Origin: Terriglobia bacterium
GTDB taxonomy: Bacteria; Acidobacteriota; Terriglobia; Terriglobales; Acidobacteriaceae
NCBI GenBank assembly: GCA_020072815.1
Contig: JAIQGE010000001.1
Span: 62,001 to 126,000 of the forward strand
Length of the DNA: 64,000 nucleotides
Direction of reading: 5' to 3'
The notes under the pieces were generated by a model. It was not told the DNA's origin. It saw only the letters and a program-made list of their open reading frames with translations, and made no database searches. Both the position numbers and the translations under genes were made by a program. How positions within the stretch are numbered: position 1 is the stretch's first letter; each line of letters starts with the position of its first letter. Of the stretch, positions 35,605 to 44,236 are shown piece by piece.

Positions 35605-36258
35605 CTATTTCATCAACTCCCCGGAATTTGGGTCGCGAAATGGCAATGAAGGAATGCGCAGCGGCTGGCCTACAAAGACGGACCTGGGGTCCTGCAGACC
35701 GTTGGCCAGGGCAATCGGGCGCCATAGCGTGGCATCCTCGTACAACTTTCCGGCAAGCGAGCTGAGGGTCTCTCCCTGCTCCACGATGTGGACCTTGCTG
35801 TAGTCGGCGGTCTGCAGGTTGTCCTGTTGGGCCTGCGTGGCGGCATCCACAAACTCGTTGAAGGTCACGCTCACGCGCGCGCGTACCGGCGTGCCGTCTT
35901 CCTGGAATTTGATGAATTTCTGATTGGCCCGCGCCAGCACGCAGCGGAATTGCAGCGACGCCCAGGTAACGCGCAGCACCGGAGGCGCATGCAGATTGGA
36001 ATCGATCTGCATCAGGCTGACGATCTTCTGCGTCTCAAGCCGCACGTCCGTATGGGCATCCACGGTATCGAAGAACAGCTCCATCTCCAGCGTGCGCATG
36101 TTGCCGTGAACGAACTGCAGGATGGGCGCTCCGAGGCCGGGCACCGCCTGCGAGGCAAATGTGTTGTCCGTGTTGATCGTGTACTCTTCCGGGTTAAAGA
36201 GCACGTCAAACTGCGGACCTGCCGGGTCGATCGTGATTTTTGCCTTTTGCAGTGCCAT
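35605..36258 (-). CDS. LysM-containing tube-initiator/baseplate protein (Afp7-like)
   Basis: 217 aa. The N-terminal ~150 residues are the CIS tube-associated domain ('FDVLFNPEEYTINTDNTFAS', 'MELFFDTVDAHTDVR'). A LysM motif is at ~158-205 ('VHIVEQGETLSSLAGKLYED', 'PRSVFVGQPLRIP'). Afp7/Pvc7 and T4 gp53-like LysM proteins sit where the tube meets the baseplate. GAGGT before the ATG. Confidence 0.85.
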   Translation of the reverse strand: MALQKAKITIDPAGPQFDVLFNPEEYTINTDNTFASQAVPGLGAPILQFVHGNMRTLEMELFFDTVDAHTDVRLETQKIVSLMQIDSNLHAPPVLRVTWASLQFRCVLARANQKFIKFQEDGTPVRARVSVTFNEFVDAATQAQQDNLQTADYSKVHIVEQGETLSSLAGKLYEDATLWRPIALANGLQDPRSVFVGQPLRIPSLPFRDPNSGELMK

Positions 36259-36267
36259 CTTAAGACC

Positions 36268-37128
36268 TCAGATCCTTCCCAGCCTTTCCCGCCAGGCCAC
36301 CATCCGGCGGTCCAACTGCCGGACGACCTCGTCAGTGATCTGGTTTACGTTGACTTGTGAAGCAACTCCCCGCGGGGCTGGGAAGGGATCGACATACGAT
36401 TGCGCGTTTCTGCCGGCCGGCATCGGCTCCGGCGAAAATGTCTGCGCCGGCTGCGGCGCCGCAGCCGCTCTGGTCAAAGTCGGGCTTGCGCCGAACGCCG
36501 CCTCTTCTCGGCGTTGCTTGCTGCTCCTCACATAACTGAGCGGACTTGCGGAAATTTGCTGCAGCGGCCGTTCGCCGGTCGCCGCAAGCCGCTGGCGGAT
36601 GCGGGCGCTCTGCAAGACCACCGGTTCCTGCAAGGGCCATGCGAAACGCGCGCTGCGCGCCGCAGGATGCCAGGTTGCTTGCCAATGCATGCCCGGTTTG
36701 GACATCAGGGCGATGCCGGCATTGTGGGCCAGGGTCGGAGCCGCGCCCAGGAACCGTTCGACGACCGACTCACTCCCTGACGGCGTCAACGGAACGGCCT
36801 GCCGGCGGTCCATGGTTTGCTGAGGTCGCGACGACAGGCCCCAACGCACCGTGGCATGCACCGTCAGCGCGGACAAGTTCACCTGCGGCAGCAGTTGCCT
36901 CAGCATCAACAGATAACTGTTGTGGTGGACCGGGCGCGCGAATACCGTGATCGGCCCGCCGTCGCGGCGGGCGGTCGTGGCATACCTGCTTGTGACCCCG
37001 GAGGCCCATCGCGACCAGCGGAGAGCCGGCGCCCGCCACCCGGAGCGCTCATACCGCGCAAGCAGCGCTCCGGAAATCAGGTCCGGCCGTTCTGTTTTAT
37101 GCGAGTCTCGTCTCTTCAACTCTGGCAT
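36268..37128 (-). CDS. eCIS-associated protein of unknown function
   Basis: 286 aa, Arg/Ala/Pro-rich and probably largely disordered in the middle. The C-terminal helix 'VNVNQITDEVVRQLDRRMVA' followed by 'WRERLGRI' looks like a conserved anchoring helix, a type seen in proteins between tube and LysM genes in eCIS loci. The N-terminus overlaps the DUF6760-like gene by 32 bp. Role unknown. It occupies the place where a tail-ruler-related protein might be expected but is short for that. Confidence 0.55.
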   Translation of the reverse strand: MPELKRRDSHKTERPDLISGALLARYERSGWRAPALRWSRWASGVTSRYATTARRDGGPITVFARPVHHNSYLLMLRQLLPQVNLSALTVHATVRWGLSSRPQQTMDRRQAVPLTPSGSESVVERFLGAAPTLAHNAGIALMSKPGMHWQATWHPAARSARFAWPLQEPVVLQSARIRQRLAATGERPLQQISASPLSYVRSSKQRREEAAFGASPTLTRAAAAPQPAQTFSPEPMPAGRNAQSYVDPFPAPRGVASQVNVNQITDEVVRQLDRRMVAWRERLGRI

Positions 37129-37333
37129 TTGTGCACTCGCTGTTTCTCCGCTCGTTGATCGAGGAAATTTCTTTGACCCACCGCTGACGGTCTCCGTGTT
37201 CCAGGTTCAGCACCGATTCCATCGGCCAGTGGAAGTGATAGGCAACGAAGGCTACCTCCTCGTACAGAGATTTCAAGGGGTAGCCTGATATCCCCCCTCG
37301 TGGTTCATCTCCACTTCGAACTTGTGCGTACAT
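37097..37333 (-). CDS. Small DUF6760-like eCIS protein
   Basis: Up to 78 aa. The recognisable part starts near residue 15: 'GYPLKSLYEEVAFVAYHFHW' then 'LNLEHGDRQRWVKEISSINE'. Such short proteins lie directly after the tail-assembly gene in many eCIS clusters. The only in-frame ATG (37333) lies 61 bp inside the preceding gene and has no Shine-Dalgarno match, so the true start, perhaps a non-ATG codon closer to the GAGGGGGG tract, is uncertain. Confidence 0.6.
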   Translation of the reverse strand: MYAQVRSGDEPRGGISGYPLKSLYEEVAFVAYHFHWPMESVLNLEHGDRQRWVKEISSINERRNSECTNARVEETRLA

Positions 37334-37650
37334 TGCGGACAGACCGCAGGCAGGCTTGCCCGGCCGTTGCGATTGATGCGGTTGTAGAGCTCCTGCAGAT
37401 ACGCAAGGTCGGCTGCATAGAGAGACTCGACTACCTTGGTTGTCGTCTGCCCCAGCGATCCGAGCCGGGTGATGACACGCGACAGCAGCACCACCACCAG
37501 GTAGGCCTGGTTCGTCTGCACCCTGGGGTCCTTCAACGGCAGAATCTCATCCGCGGCCGTGGCCAGCCGCATGACGCCATTCCGATGCAGATTGCCTTCA
37601 GTATCCAGATAGCCCAGGGGCAGTGTGAATTCATGTTCAGTCTGAAACAT
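37273..37650 (-). CDS. Phage tail assembly-type protein of eCIS
   Basis: 125 aa from ATG 37650, which has AAAGGAGG 6 nt upstream; a longer in-frame start lacks one. 'FTLPLGYLDTEGNLHRNGVM', 'LYAADLAYLQELYNRIN' and a C-terminal zinc-ribbon-like 'VCPQCTHKFEVEM'. Proteins like this follow the tube gene in eCIS and act as tail-assembly chaperones by analogy; the function is not proven. Confidence 0.7.
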   Translation of the reverse strand: MFQTEHEFTLPLGYLDTEGNLHRNGVMRLATAADEILPLKDPRVQTNQAYLVVVLLSRVITRLGSLGQTTTKVVESLYAADLAYLQELYNRINRNGRASLPAVCPQCTHKFEVEMNHEGGYQATP

Positions 37651-37748
37651 ATGGGTCCTCCTTTGCTCCAAGCGCTGCATTGCCGTCGTTTTCTTTCGGG
37701 CCGGACAACATCATGGCCGCGACTGGAGTCATCGCGCCCGGCGCAGGC

Positions 37749-38183
37749 CTATGCCTGCTCCAGCCGCTCGCAGCTCACCGTGAGATTGTCAATCGCCACG
37801 TCATTGCCCTTGGCATTAAAGTCCGGGCCGTGGAATTTGCTCGGCCAGGCGTTGAAGAAATTCCATCGCAGCTTCTCTGTGCCGGTGTCATCCAGCAGGA
37901 TGATGGAGCCGTTTTTTCTCTGGATCTGGCCCTTGACCGCGGCCAGATGCCAGTCGTAGAGCTCACGTGAATCGGTCACACCCCACTTCAGAGTGATGTC
38001 GGGATAGCTCACCTTCCCGGGGAGCTTCATTACCGTGGGATCGTTTCCGCCTTCGCGATACTCCACAACTTCAAGGTTGGACCCGAAGCCGCTGCACTCG
38101 GAGAAACCGGCTTGTACAATGCCGTCAATCTCCACGAGGAAACGAAAATTCTTGTAAGGATCGACTCGCTGTCCTGTTGCCAT
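37749..38183 (-). CDS. Inner tube protein (T4 gp19/Hcp-like; Afp1/5-like)
   Basis: 144 aa, GAGGAGG before the ATG. Family hallmarks: 'DPYKNFRFLVEIDGIVQAGF', 'CSGFGSNLEVVEYREGG', 'YPDITLKWGVTDSRELYDWH', 'LDDTGTEKLRWNFFNAWPSK'. It stacks as hexamer rings to form the tube through which cargo is loaded and ejected. Only this one tube gene was found. Confidence 0.9.
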   Translation of the reverse strand: MATGQRVDPYKNFRFLVEIDGIVQAGFSECSGFGSNLEVVEYREGGNDPTVMKLPGKVSYPDITLKWGVTDSRELYDWHLAAVKGQIQRKNGSIILLDDTGTEKLRWNFFNAWPSKFHGPDFNAKGNDVAIDNLTVSCERLEQA

Positions 38184-38201
38184 TTGATTCTTCCTCCTCT
38201 T

Positions 38202-40139
38202 TTATCCTTCCTGGACGCTCGGGCCGCCCGGCTGCTGGATGATGCGGAAGACCACGAACTCAGCCGGCGTGACCGGATAGATTTTTACTTCGATGACCAG
38301 CAGCCCAAGGGCCACCTGGCTGGGCGGATTCAACTCGGCGTCGACGCGGACTGAAAAGGCCTTGTCCGGGGTCGCGCCGACCAGGGCGCCGGAGCGCCAT
38401 ACTCCGGTCAGGAAGTCTGAAACCTGGCGTTTCAATTTCTGCCACAGCGGCAGATCGTTGGGTTCGAAGACGGCAAATTGCGTGCCCTTCTGGATGGATT
38501 CCTCGACAAAGGTCACGAGCCGCCGGACATTGACATAACGCCACGCGGTAATGCTTGCCGGGGCGACAGTGCGGGCGCCCCAAATGATCACGCCACGCCC
38601 CTTGAATACGCGCAGCACATTCACGCCTTGTTCGTTGAGAGGTCCCTGATCGAAGTCGTTCAGTGTGAGTTCCACTCCACGCGCTCCGGTGATTTTCACG
38701 TTGGCGGGCGCTTTATGGACGCCGCGGTCGTTGTCCGTCTGCGCGTACACCCCGGCCACGTGTCCTGACGGCGGGACCAGCAACTGCCCGTCGCCGGAAG
38801 GATCATCGATGTAAATCCAGGGATAGTAGAGCGCGGCGTACCCGTTGTCCGTGCTCAAATTGTTGCGCTGCGTAACCACGCCGTTGGAAGGTTGCGCTTT
38901 GGGTATGGAATCGATGATCGCAAAGCGGTCCTTCATCTTCTGGCAATGGTCGATCATGTACTGCTGGATCGAGGCCTGAATGGTGTTGTCGGCGCTGGCA
39001 TCAGGGACGCAAAGGATGTTGACATCGTCGATCTTCTCCAGCGCGTCGATCCCCTTGCGATATTGGTTTGCATGCAGGGCGGTCAGATCTTCATCCACCC
39101 CGTTGGCCAGTGTCGTGGGTCCACCGGCCACTGGCATGTTGTTGGGTGGATTCGTGGGGCTGGGCGGATCGGTCAATTGCACCGTCACCGCTTGCGAGTC
39201 AACAATCTTGGCGAAATAGTGGCTGTGGCGCTTGTCCATGGCCAGCTTCAGGAATTGCTCTACGCTGACGCCCGGGGTATCGATCTTGAGGTCGAACTCC
39301 AGAGTGGCCACGGTGATATCGGCCGCGCTGTTGGGAAAGCCATTAACCAACGCCTTGGATAGGACCAGCAGCTTCGCCGCGCGCTGCACGGACTGGACGA
39401 TGGCGTTTTCCTTGGTGCCGCCCAGCGTCAAGCTGATGTAGGAGCCGGGTTCGATTCCGGTGGCATCATCCACGCGCACGGTGGTCTGCCCGGGATTGAG
39501 ATCGGCCACTCGGATCGTGCCCGCATTGGTATAGGTATTGGCGAGCGGGTCTTGGAGCGTGATGTTGACATCGTCAATGCGCGCGATCGTGGCGCGATCG
39601 CTGTTGGCGCCTTCTTGCAGAAATACAATATCTCCGGGAACGAATTTCGCCGCGTCCGCCGCCGAACCAACAACAGCCACAAGGGCGGAAGCGCTGGCCA
39701 AGGAGACCGAGACCCGGGAGACCTTCGTATTGGCGATGCTCGAATCGCTGACAGTGATCTTGATGGCATTGCCGGCGGTTCCTTCATTCACGGCCTGCAC
39801 CCGGAGCGTCGGCTTGGGGGTGGCCGCACGATCGTTCAGATCTAGCCATGCCTGCACCCCGGTCCCGACGCGCACGAAGTAGCACGCTGATCCGCCGTTC
39901 TCGAAAAATCCGCTCACGGCGTGAGTCACGTACACCATTTTGGGATCGGTGATGTAGCCGCCAAACTTGTTCTGGAACTGGGTCCAGTTGGTGAGGAAGA
40001 CCGGTTTGAACAGGTCTCCGCTTTCTGCTGGTCCTACGAACGCGGCTGTACTGGTTCCAACGCCAGCTATCGGTCCGGGCGGTGTTTCTTCCTGGATGTA
40101 AACACCCGGGGCTTTATTAAATGCGACAAAGCTTGACAT
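38202..40139 (-). CDS. Contractile sheath protein (Afp2-4-like)
   Basis: 645 aa, AAGGAGG before the ATG. 'KAPGVYIQEETPPGPIAGVG', 'TAAFVGPAESGDLFKPVFLT' and the conserved C-terminal domain 'WRYVNVRRLVTFVEESIQKG', 'FLTGVWRSGALVGATPDKAF' followed by 'FRIIQQPGGPSVQEG'. The extra ~200 residues in the middle (~100-290) are a surface domain insert. One sheath gene only, where Afp has three. Confidence 0.92.
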   Translation of the reverse strand: MSSFVAFNKAPGVYIQEETPPGPIAGVGTSTAAFVGPAESGDLFKPVFLTNWTQFQNKFGGYITDPKMVYVTHAVSGFFENGGSACYFVRVGTGVQAWLDLNDRAATPKPTLRVQAVNEGTAGNAIKITVSDSSIANTKVSRVSVSLASASALVAVVGSAADAAKFVPGDIVFLQEGANSDRATIARIDDVNITLQDPLANTYTNAGTIRVADLNPGQTTVRVDDATGIEPGSYISLTLGGTKENAIVQSVQRAAKLLVLSKALVNGFPNSAADITVATLEFDLKIDTPGVSVEQFLKLAMDKRHSHYFAKIVDSQAVTVQLTDPPSPTNPPNNMPVAGGPTTLANGVDEDLTALHANQYRKGIDALEKIDDVNILCVPDASADNTIQASIQQYMIDHCQKMKDRFAIIDSIPKAQPSNGVVTQRNNLSTDNGYAALYYPWIYIDDPSGDGQLLVPPSGHVAGVYAQTDNDRGVHKAPANVKITGARGVELTLNDFDQGPLNEQGVNVLRVFKGRGVIIWGARTVAPASITAWRYVNVRRLVTFVEESIQKGTQFAVFEPNDLPLWQKLKRQVSDFLTGVWRSGALVGATPDKAFSVRVDAELNPPSQVALGLLVIEVKIYPVTPAEFVVFRIIQQPGGPSVQEG

Positions 40140-40163
40140 TCCATCCTCCTTCGGAAACTTTGG

Positions 40164-41003
40164 TTACAGTGGCGTGAGAGATACGTCGTAATCTCCCGGG
40201 CGGCCCGGCACCTGCAGGACCGTATTCAAAAATGGCTGAAACCCTGTTGCAACAACACGCAATGTGTGCACACCCACATCCACGTGCGAGAACACAAAAT
40301 GACCATCCTCATCGGTGGTCGTGCGCTGCCCCAGATCGAGCAGGTCCACCAAAGCTCCGGAGACGCGCGCACCCAGATTGCTCTTGACGTTTCCTCCGAT
40401 CTGCATCCAGTTCTCGGGATTTTCCTGCCCCTGGGCAACCGACGAAGTCGCCGTCGTGACCAGGGACTTGGTGACGTCGGCAAATACCGGCACGCCAATC
40501 GTGACCGTGATGGTCAGCGAGGCGCGGAGCTTGTTGCCCACGGAGGTCCAGAACTCGGAGAGGTTCTTAAGCGCATCCGGATGGAGGGCGACCATCGGCA
40601 ATGGGGGTTCCTGGCCCACCAGGTCGCCTTGGAGGAACGACGCCGGAATCGTGGGGTAGCGGGACAGCACTCGCAGCACCTGCCCCAGGAGCCGGTGCTC
40701 CTGCAGCGCCAGGTCCAGTCCGCCCAGCGGCCATGCGGTGACGAGGTAAGAACACGCAAGCCGCAATGGCGGAGCATGGACAATCGCCTGCCCGTTCGTG
40801 CGTTCGATGATCGGCTCATTGCTCCGCAAATCCAGGTCTTCCCGCAGGTCGTACAGGAAGAGGTCGACAGTCGTCCGCTTGATGGCGAAGGGATCAGTCG
40901 GGCGGTCAAACACGATGTCCGCCGCAGACAGCTCCGGGAAGTCCGCCGCCAATGCCGGATCCTGCAGGATCGCCCGTAATGTTTGACTCAATGTGTCGAT
41001 CAT
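40164..41003 (-). CDS. DUF4255/Pvc16-like tail terminator with C-terminal regulatory-like beta domain
   Basis: 279 aa. Residues ~1-185 match Pvc16/DUF4255: 'MIDTLSQTLRAILQDP', 'VDLFLYDLREDLDLRSNEP', 'LRLACSYLVTAWPLGG', 'EHRLLGQVLRVLSRYPTIP'. Residues ~200-279 form a carboxypeptidase-regulatory-like fold ('VSGALVDLLDLGQRTTTDED', 'FSHVDVGVHTLRVVATGFQP'). Pvc16-type proteins close the distal end of the tube/sheath. The start overlaps the deaminase-protein stop as ATGA. Confidence 0.85.
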   Translation of the reverse strand: MIDTLSQTLRAILQDPALAADFPELSAADIVFDRPTDPFAIKRTTVDLFLYDLREDLDLRSNEPIIERTNGQAIVHAPPLRLACSYLVTAWPLGGLDLALQEHRLLGQVLRVLSRYPTIPASFLQGDLVGQEPPLPMVALHPDALKNLSEFWTSVGNKLRASLTITVTIGVPVFADVTKSLVTTATSSVAQGQENPENWMQIGGNVKSNLGARVSGALVDLLDLGQRTTTDEDGHFVFSHVDVGVHTLRVVATGFQPFLNTVLQVPGRPGDYDVSLTPL

Positions 41004-43507
41004 CGCCAGTCACTCTTTTCCCTTGGGTTCCTCGCCCGCGGGTGCATGGCAGCAGCTCTGCTCAACGCAAGAACCTGGGCCAGTTCAGGAGCCAGAACTG
41101 TCTTTCGTTGAAACACGGGATTGGACGGGGCCGGTTCGTCCGTCCTCGTTGCTTCTCCGTGCAGGCCCAGACGTTCCGCGCAGGTCTTCCGCACCAGATA
41201 GACCGTCGGGGCAATAAGGCCAAGGCGCACCAATCTTCGAGCCATGGGGTGAAGAGTCAGCCAGCCCGCAACGGGCGGAGAGAGCCGGTAGTAAGCCGCG
41301 ACAAACAATCGTCCTGCCCGCGTGGGCGCCAGGACTCGATCGCGGAAGCGGCGCAAGGTCTCCACCTCCGGCGCAAGCAACGACCCATAACACGCAGTGG
41401 CGATGAAGCACACCACAGCCCCAATGCACTCCCCGACGTCCGGTTCCTTTTCAAACTCTTTGGCAATTTCCCCCGCCTTGGGCGCCTCAAAAGAGAACTC
41501 CACGGTTTGCTCGAACAATGGGTTGTTGCTTATGAAGGACTTGTCACGTCCAAGGGCTCCGCAAGACTCACATCGCGTAAGCTTGCCGACGCTCTCTTTC
41601 ACCGGCTTGTCTGAAACTGTCGCTCCGCCAAGGTCCACGTCATAGAATTCCAGGTCAAAAATCGACTCAGGCGGAGTCTCCTCGGTAAAGGGGATATGGA
41701 AGCGACCCGACGTGTCTTCAAAGCTGACCTTGAGAGTTACGTTGACATAGGTCTTCTTGCCGGCCTTCTCCAGGTCACGCAGTCTCCCGAGATAGCAGGA
41801 TTTGACGATGCGTCCAATTTGCTTGGCTTCGGAGATTTCAAACTTTTTTCTGATCTGTTCCTGCATCCGCTTGCGCCGGTCTTTTTCCAGGTCCATCATC
41901 CATTGATTGATCTGCGTCTGGAATTTCTCGATTTTCGGCGCGACCACCAGTTCCCATACGACGACGCCCACCAGCATCATGATCTCCATCGCAATGTTCC
42001 CTACCGCGCCCAGCGCGCGCGCTGCCACCGTCTCTTCTTCAGCGGCGGCAACCACGCCGGTTCCGGCCAGCGATTTAGGCGACATCTTGGGAGTTGGGGG
42101 CTCCACGACCTTCGGCAGCACCGGAGATTTTTCCGCAAGGGCCTCTTCCACTGTTGGAGTCACCACTTTGGGCGGGGGAGTATTGATCCCGGCTTTAGGA
42201 AGAGCACCGGCGCCTTCGGCTTCAAGAGCGCCCACAGGGCCGGCGGGCGGCAGCTGAGCGCTGCGGTAGATTCCAGTTGTCTCCGGGTCAACGATGGTCA
42301 GCTTGGATTTCGGCGGGAGCGCGGTGCTTATATTAGGCGTGCCAGGGCGTGGCGCGTCGGCTGGGAATTCTCCCTTGATCGGGTCCCAGCGTCTTGTAGC
42401 GTCACATGCACCTTCACATGGGGCTTCTTCAATAAGCAGTGTGGCCTCTGGGATCTTTCGCTGGTGCATGATGGCGGCAGCATGGCCTTCCACGTGAGTT
42501 GAAATGTTTCCCTGGTGAGGCCCCCCGCCCGTGAAGGCTTCCCCTGCACCACGGGGAATGCTGCCGCGTTGGGTGCCGCCCCACGGGCCTCCATCTTCAC
42601 CGCTCTTGACGTACATCTTTTCGCCGTCCGGCGTCTTAAGAACACCAACGATGGTGGGCTGGGCCTTTGTGGGCCTGTCCGGGAGGTTGAAAAACTTTCG
42701 CGCTTTTCTGATCTCCGCCCAGTCTTCCTCAGTAAGTCCCGCGGTTCGAGGCTTAGGGGGATCGGGAAAGCCGCGATGAACCCCCGGGGCGGTGTGAGAC
42801 AAGTGCGGCATTGCGGCCCCGGACAAAGCCCGCTGTGCCGCAGAATCAGCTTCGCGCTCGGAGGCATCGCCGGGCTGGCTTATCTCCAGCAACTCGGTTC
42901 TCGACCCGGAAACCCGTCCCTGCTGAACGGTATGCGCAAGCTCGTGAGCTATCAGATGCCGGCCGCTCTCCGTACCGGGTGAATATTTGCCCTGTCCGAA
43001 CGCAATGTCCCGGCCGACGGCGAAAGCCGACGCTGACACATCGTGCACAGCTTTATCGGCAGTCGAGTCAGTGTGGACTCGCACATCGCCGAAGTCATGA
43101 GCAAAACTGGACTCCATGAATGTCCGGGTAGACAGGTCAAGGGGTTCTCCTGGAGAGCGCAGAAGCGACTGGACGCTCGCCGGAGTCGGCGAGACTTGAG
43201 GGCCGGAGCCTGAAGCTCCTTCCGCATTGCGATGCAACAGAACCTGTTCTTCCTTTGACGCTGCGCAGGCGGAGCAGGGAGTTCCACTGTCTTCACAGGC
43301 GCACTTGCGCTGCAGCTTGAGGCCATTTCCTTCTCCTCCATGCAGGCATTTTCCCAAAGCCTGATTACCCATCATGCGCTGCAGCCGCATCATGGACGTG
43401 GCAAGGCCTTCCGCCCGCGGTCCATTGACCGCTACGGGCGCCACAGCCGAGGCGCTGTGTGCCGCGCTTTCCTTCGCGCTCCTTTGAACTGTTACGGCCT
43501 CGCCCAC
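41000..43507 (-). CDS. eCIS-core (DUF4157) protein with DddA/SCP1.201-like deaminase domain and CFI-box; candidate toxin cargo
   Basis: 835 aa from GTG 43507 (AAGGAG upstream). Leader LQRMMGNQALGKCL (42-55) and Cys motif KCACEDSGTPCSAC (68-81). eCIS-core ~105-195 with HELAH at 188-192. At ~250-415 is a deaminase-like domain: 'THVEGHAAAIMHQR' (His338, Glu340), then PCEGAC (Cys364, Cys368) and 'ALPPKSKLTIV', the order and spacing of SCP1.201/DddA-type cytidine deaminases. Residues ~420-660 are a Pro-rich linker, a hydrophobic stretch and a coiled segment. The C-terminus (~715-790) is a CFI-box ('CFIATACYGSLLAPEV', 'LRRFRDRVLAPTRAGRLFV'). Base-editing toxicity is inferred from the motif only. 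Confidence 0.72.
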   Translation of the reverse strand: MGEAVTVQRSAKESAAHSASAVAPVAVNGPRAEGLATSMMRLQRMMGNQALGKCLHGGEGNGLKLQRKCACEDSGTPCSACAASKEEQVLLHRNAEGASGSGPQVSPTPASVQSLLRSPGEPLDLSTRTFMESSFAHDFGDVRVHTDSTADKAVHDVSASAFAVGRDIAFGQGKYSPGTESGRHLIAHELAHTVQQGRVSGSRTELLEISQPGDASEREADSAAQRALSGAAMPHLSHTAPGVHRGFPDPPKPRTAGLTEEDWAEIRKARKFFNLPDRPTKAQPTIVGVLKTPDGEKMYVKSGEDGGPWGGTQRGSIPRGAGEAFTGGGPHQGNISTHVEGHAAAIMHQRKIPEATLLIEEAPCEGACDATRRWDPIKGEFPADAPRPGTPNISTALPPKSKLTIVDPETTGIYRSAQLPPAGPVGALEAEGAGALPKAGINTPPPKVVTPTVEEALAEKSPVLPKVVEPPTPKMSPKSLAGTGVVAAAEEETVAARALGAVGNIAMEIMMLVGVVVWELVVAPKIEKFQTQINQWMMDLEKDRRKRMQEQIRKKFEISEAKQIGRIVKSCYLGRLRDLEKAGKKTYVNVTLKVSFEDTSGRFHIPFTEETPPESIFDLEFYDVDLGGATVSDKPVKESVGKLTRCESCGALGRDKSFISNNPLFEQTVEFSFEAPKAGEIAKEFEKEPDVGECIGAVVCFIATACYGSLLAPEVETLRRFRDRVLAPTRAGRLFVAAYYRLSPPVAGWLTLHPMARRLVRLGLIAPTVYLVRKTCAERLGLHGEATRTDEPAPSNPVFQRKTVLAPELAQVLALSRAAAMHPRARNPREKSDWR

Positions 43508-43540
43508 GGAAACTCCTTAGTTCTTGCTCCTGGCTGTTCC

Positions 43541-43945
43541 TTAAACCGGATTCAAAACAAACGGCACGTTAAGACAGCTGTATTTCCTGCACACTTCGGG
43601 ACGGTCGGCATAAATACTGCATTTGCGGGCGCCGTCGAGATAGATACAGCTTCCATCAGGGTTCTTGACCACGGAATACTTCAGTCCCAGCTCCCGCATG
43701 CGCTTGCAGACGGCGCATTCGCACCCTTCCTCGAGCTGCTTGCATACATATTTGCCGCTTTTGGCCTCCTCTTCGCTCAAGCCGACGAATCCATACCCCG
43801 AGCAGCACACCGCGCCGCAGTGCGGCCGGCAATCGTCACACCTGCCGTTGAAATACACGGTCCGATTGATCAGCACGAAGGGGCTCGCGCCCGCCTGTCC
43901 TGATGCTCTGCCGGTCATCGAAAACTTCACGTCCATCGCTTGCAC
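43541..43945 (-). CDS. YkgJ-like cysteine-cluster (zinc/iron-binding) protein
   Basis: 134 aa; GTG 43945 directly follows the previous stop (TGAGTG) with AAAGGG upstream. Cysteines: CDDCRPHCGAVCC, 'CKQLEEGCECAVCKRM', 'GSCIYLDGARKCSIYADRPEVC', matching the YkgJ/putative zinc- or Fe-S-chelating family. Placed between two candidate cargo genes. Its job in the eCIS is unknown; metal delivery to HExxH or deaminase proteins is only a speculation. Confidence 0.75.
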   Translation of the reverse strand: MQAMDVKFSMTGRASGQAGASPFVLINRTVYFNGRCDDCRPHCGAVCCSGYGFVGLSEEEAKSGKYVCKQLEEGCECAVCKRMRELGLKYSVVKNPDGSCIYLDGARKCSIYADRPEVCRKYSCLNVPFVLNPV

Positions 43946-44236
43946 TCATCCCTTTCTTTTGTGCCAGTTCAATACTTGAAATTCACCTGCATAAGGGTCT
44001 TGCCACGGGCTCTTGAACTCGAGGGTGAAAACGTACGACGGCAACTCTTCCGGTGAGGTCGCGAAAGCCTTTGTCGGGCTGTGCACCAGCAACGTGATCT
44101 CTCCTGTGCCGGAGGGAAGAGAGCCCGAGAGCACCTGCAGCACTTTTGCGCGGACGCTCCAGCGCACCTTGCCTGAAGGATTTGGAAGCGCCTGCGCTTC
44201 GGATATCTGGAGCTCGATACGGAGCGGTTCGCTCAT
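43946..44236 (-). CDS. Hypothetical small eCIS-locus protein (96 aa)
   Basis: GGAGG before the ATG, overlapping the previous stop by 4 bp. Beta-rich composition ('LRIELQISEAQALPNPSGK', 'ARTLQ'-like strands, 'EITLLVHSPTKAFATSPEEL'), no Cys or membrane segment. No family recognised. Because it is translationally coupled to the HEAVH protein it could be its chaperone or inhibitor, but there is no direct evidence. Confidence 0.6.
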   Translation of the reverse strand: MSEPLRIELQISEAQALPNPSGKVRWSVRAKVLQVLSGSLPSGTGEITLLVHSPTKAFATSPEELPSYVFTLEFKSPWQDPYAGEFQVLNWHKRKG

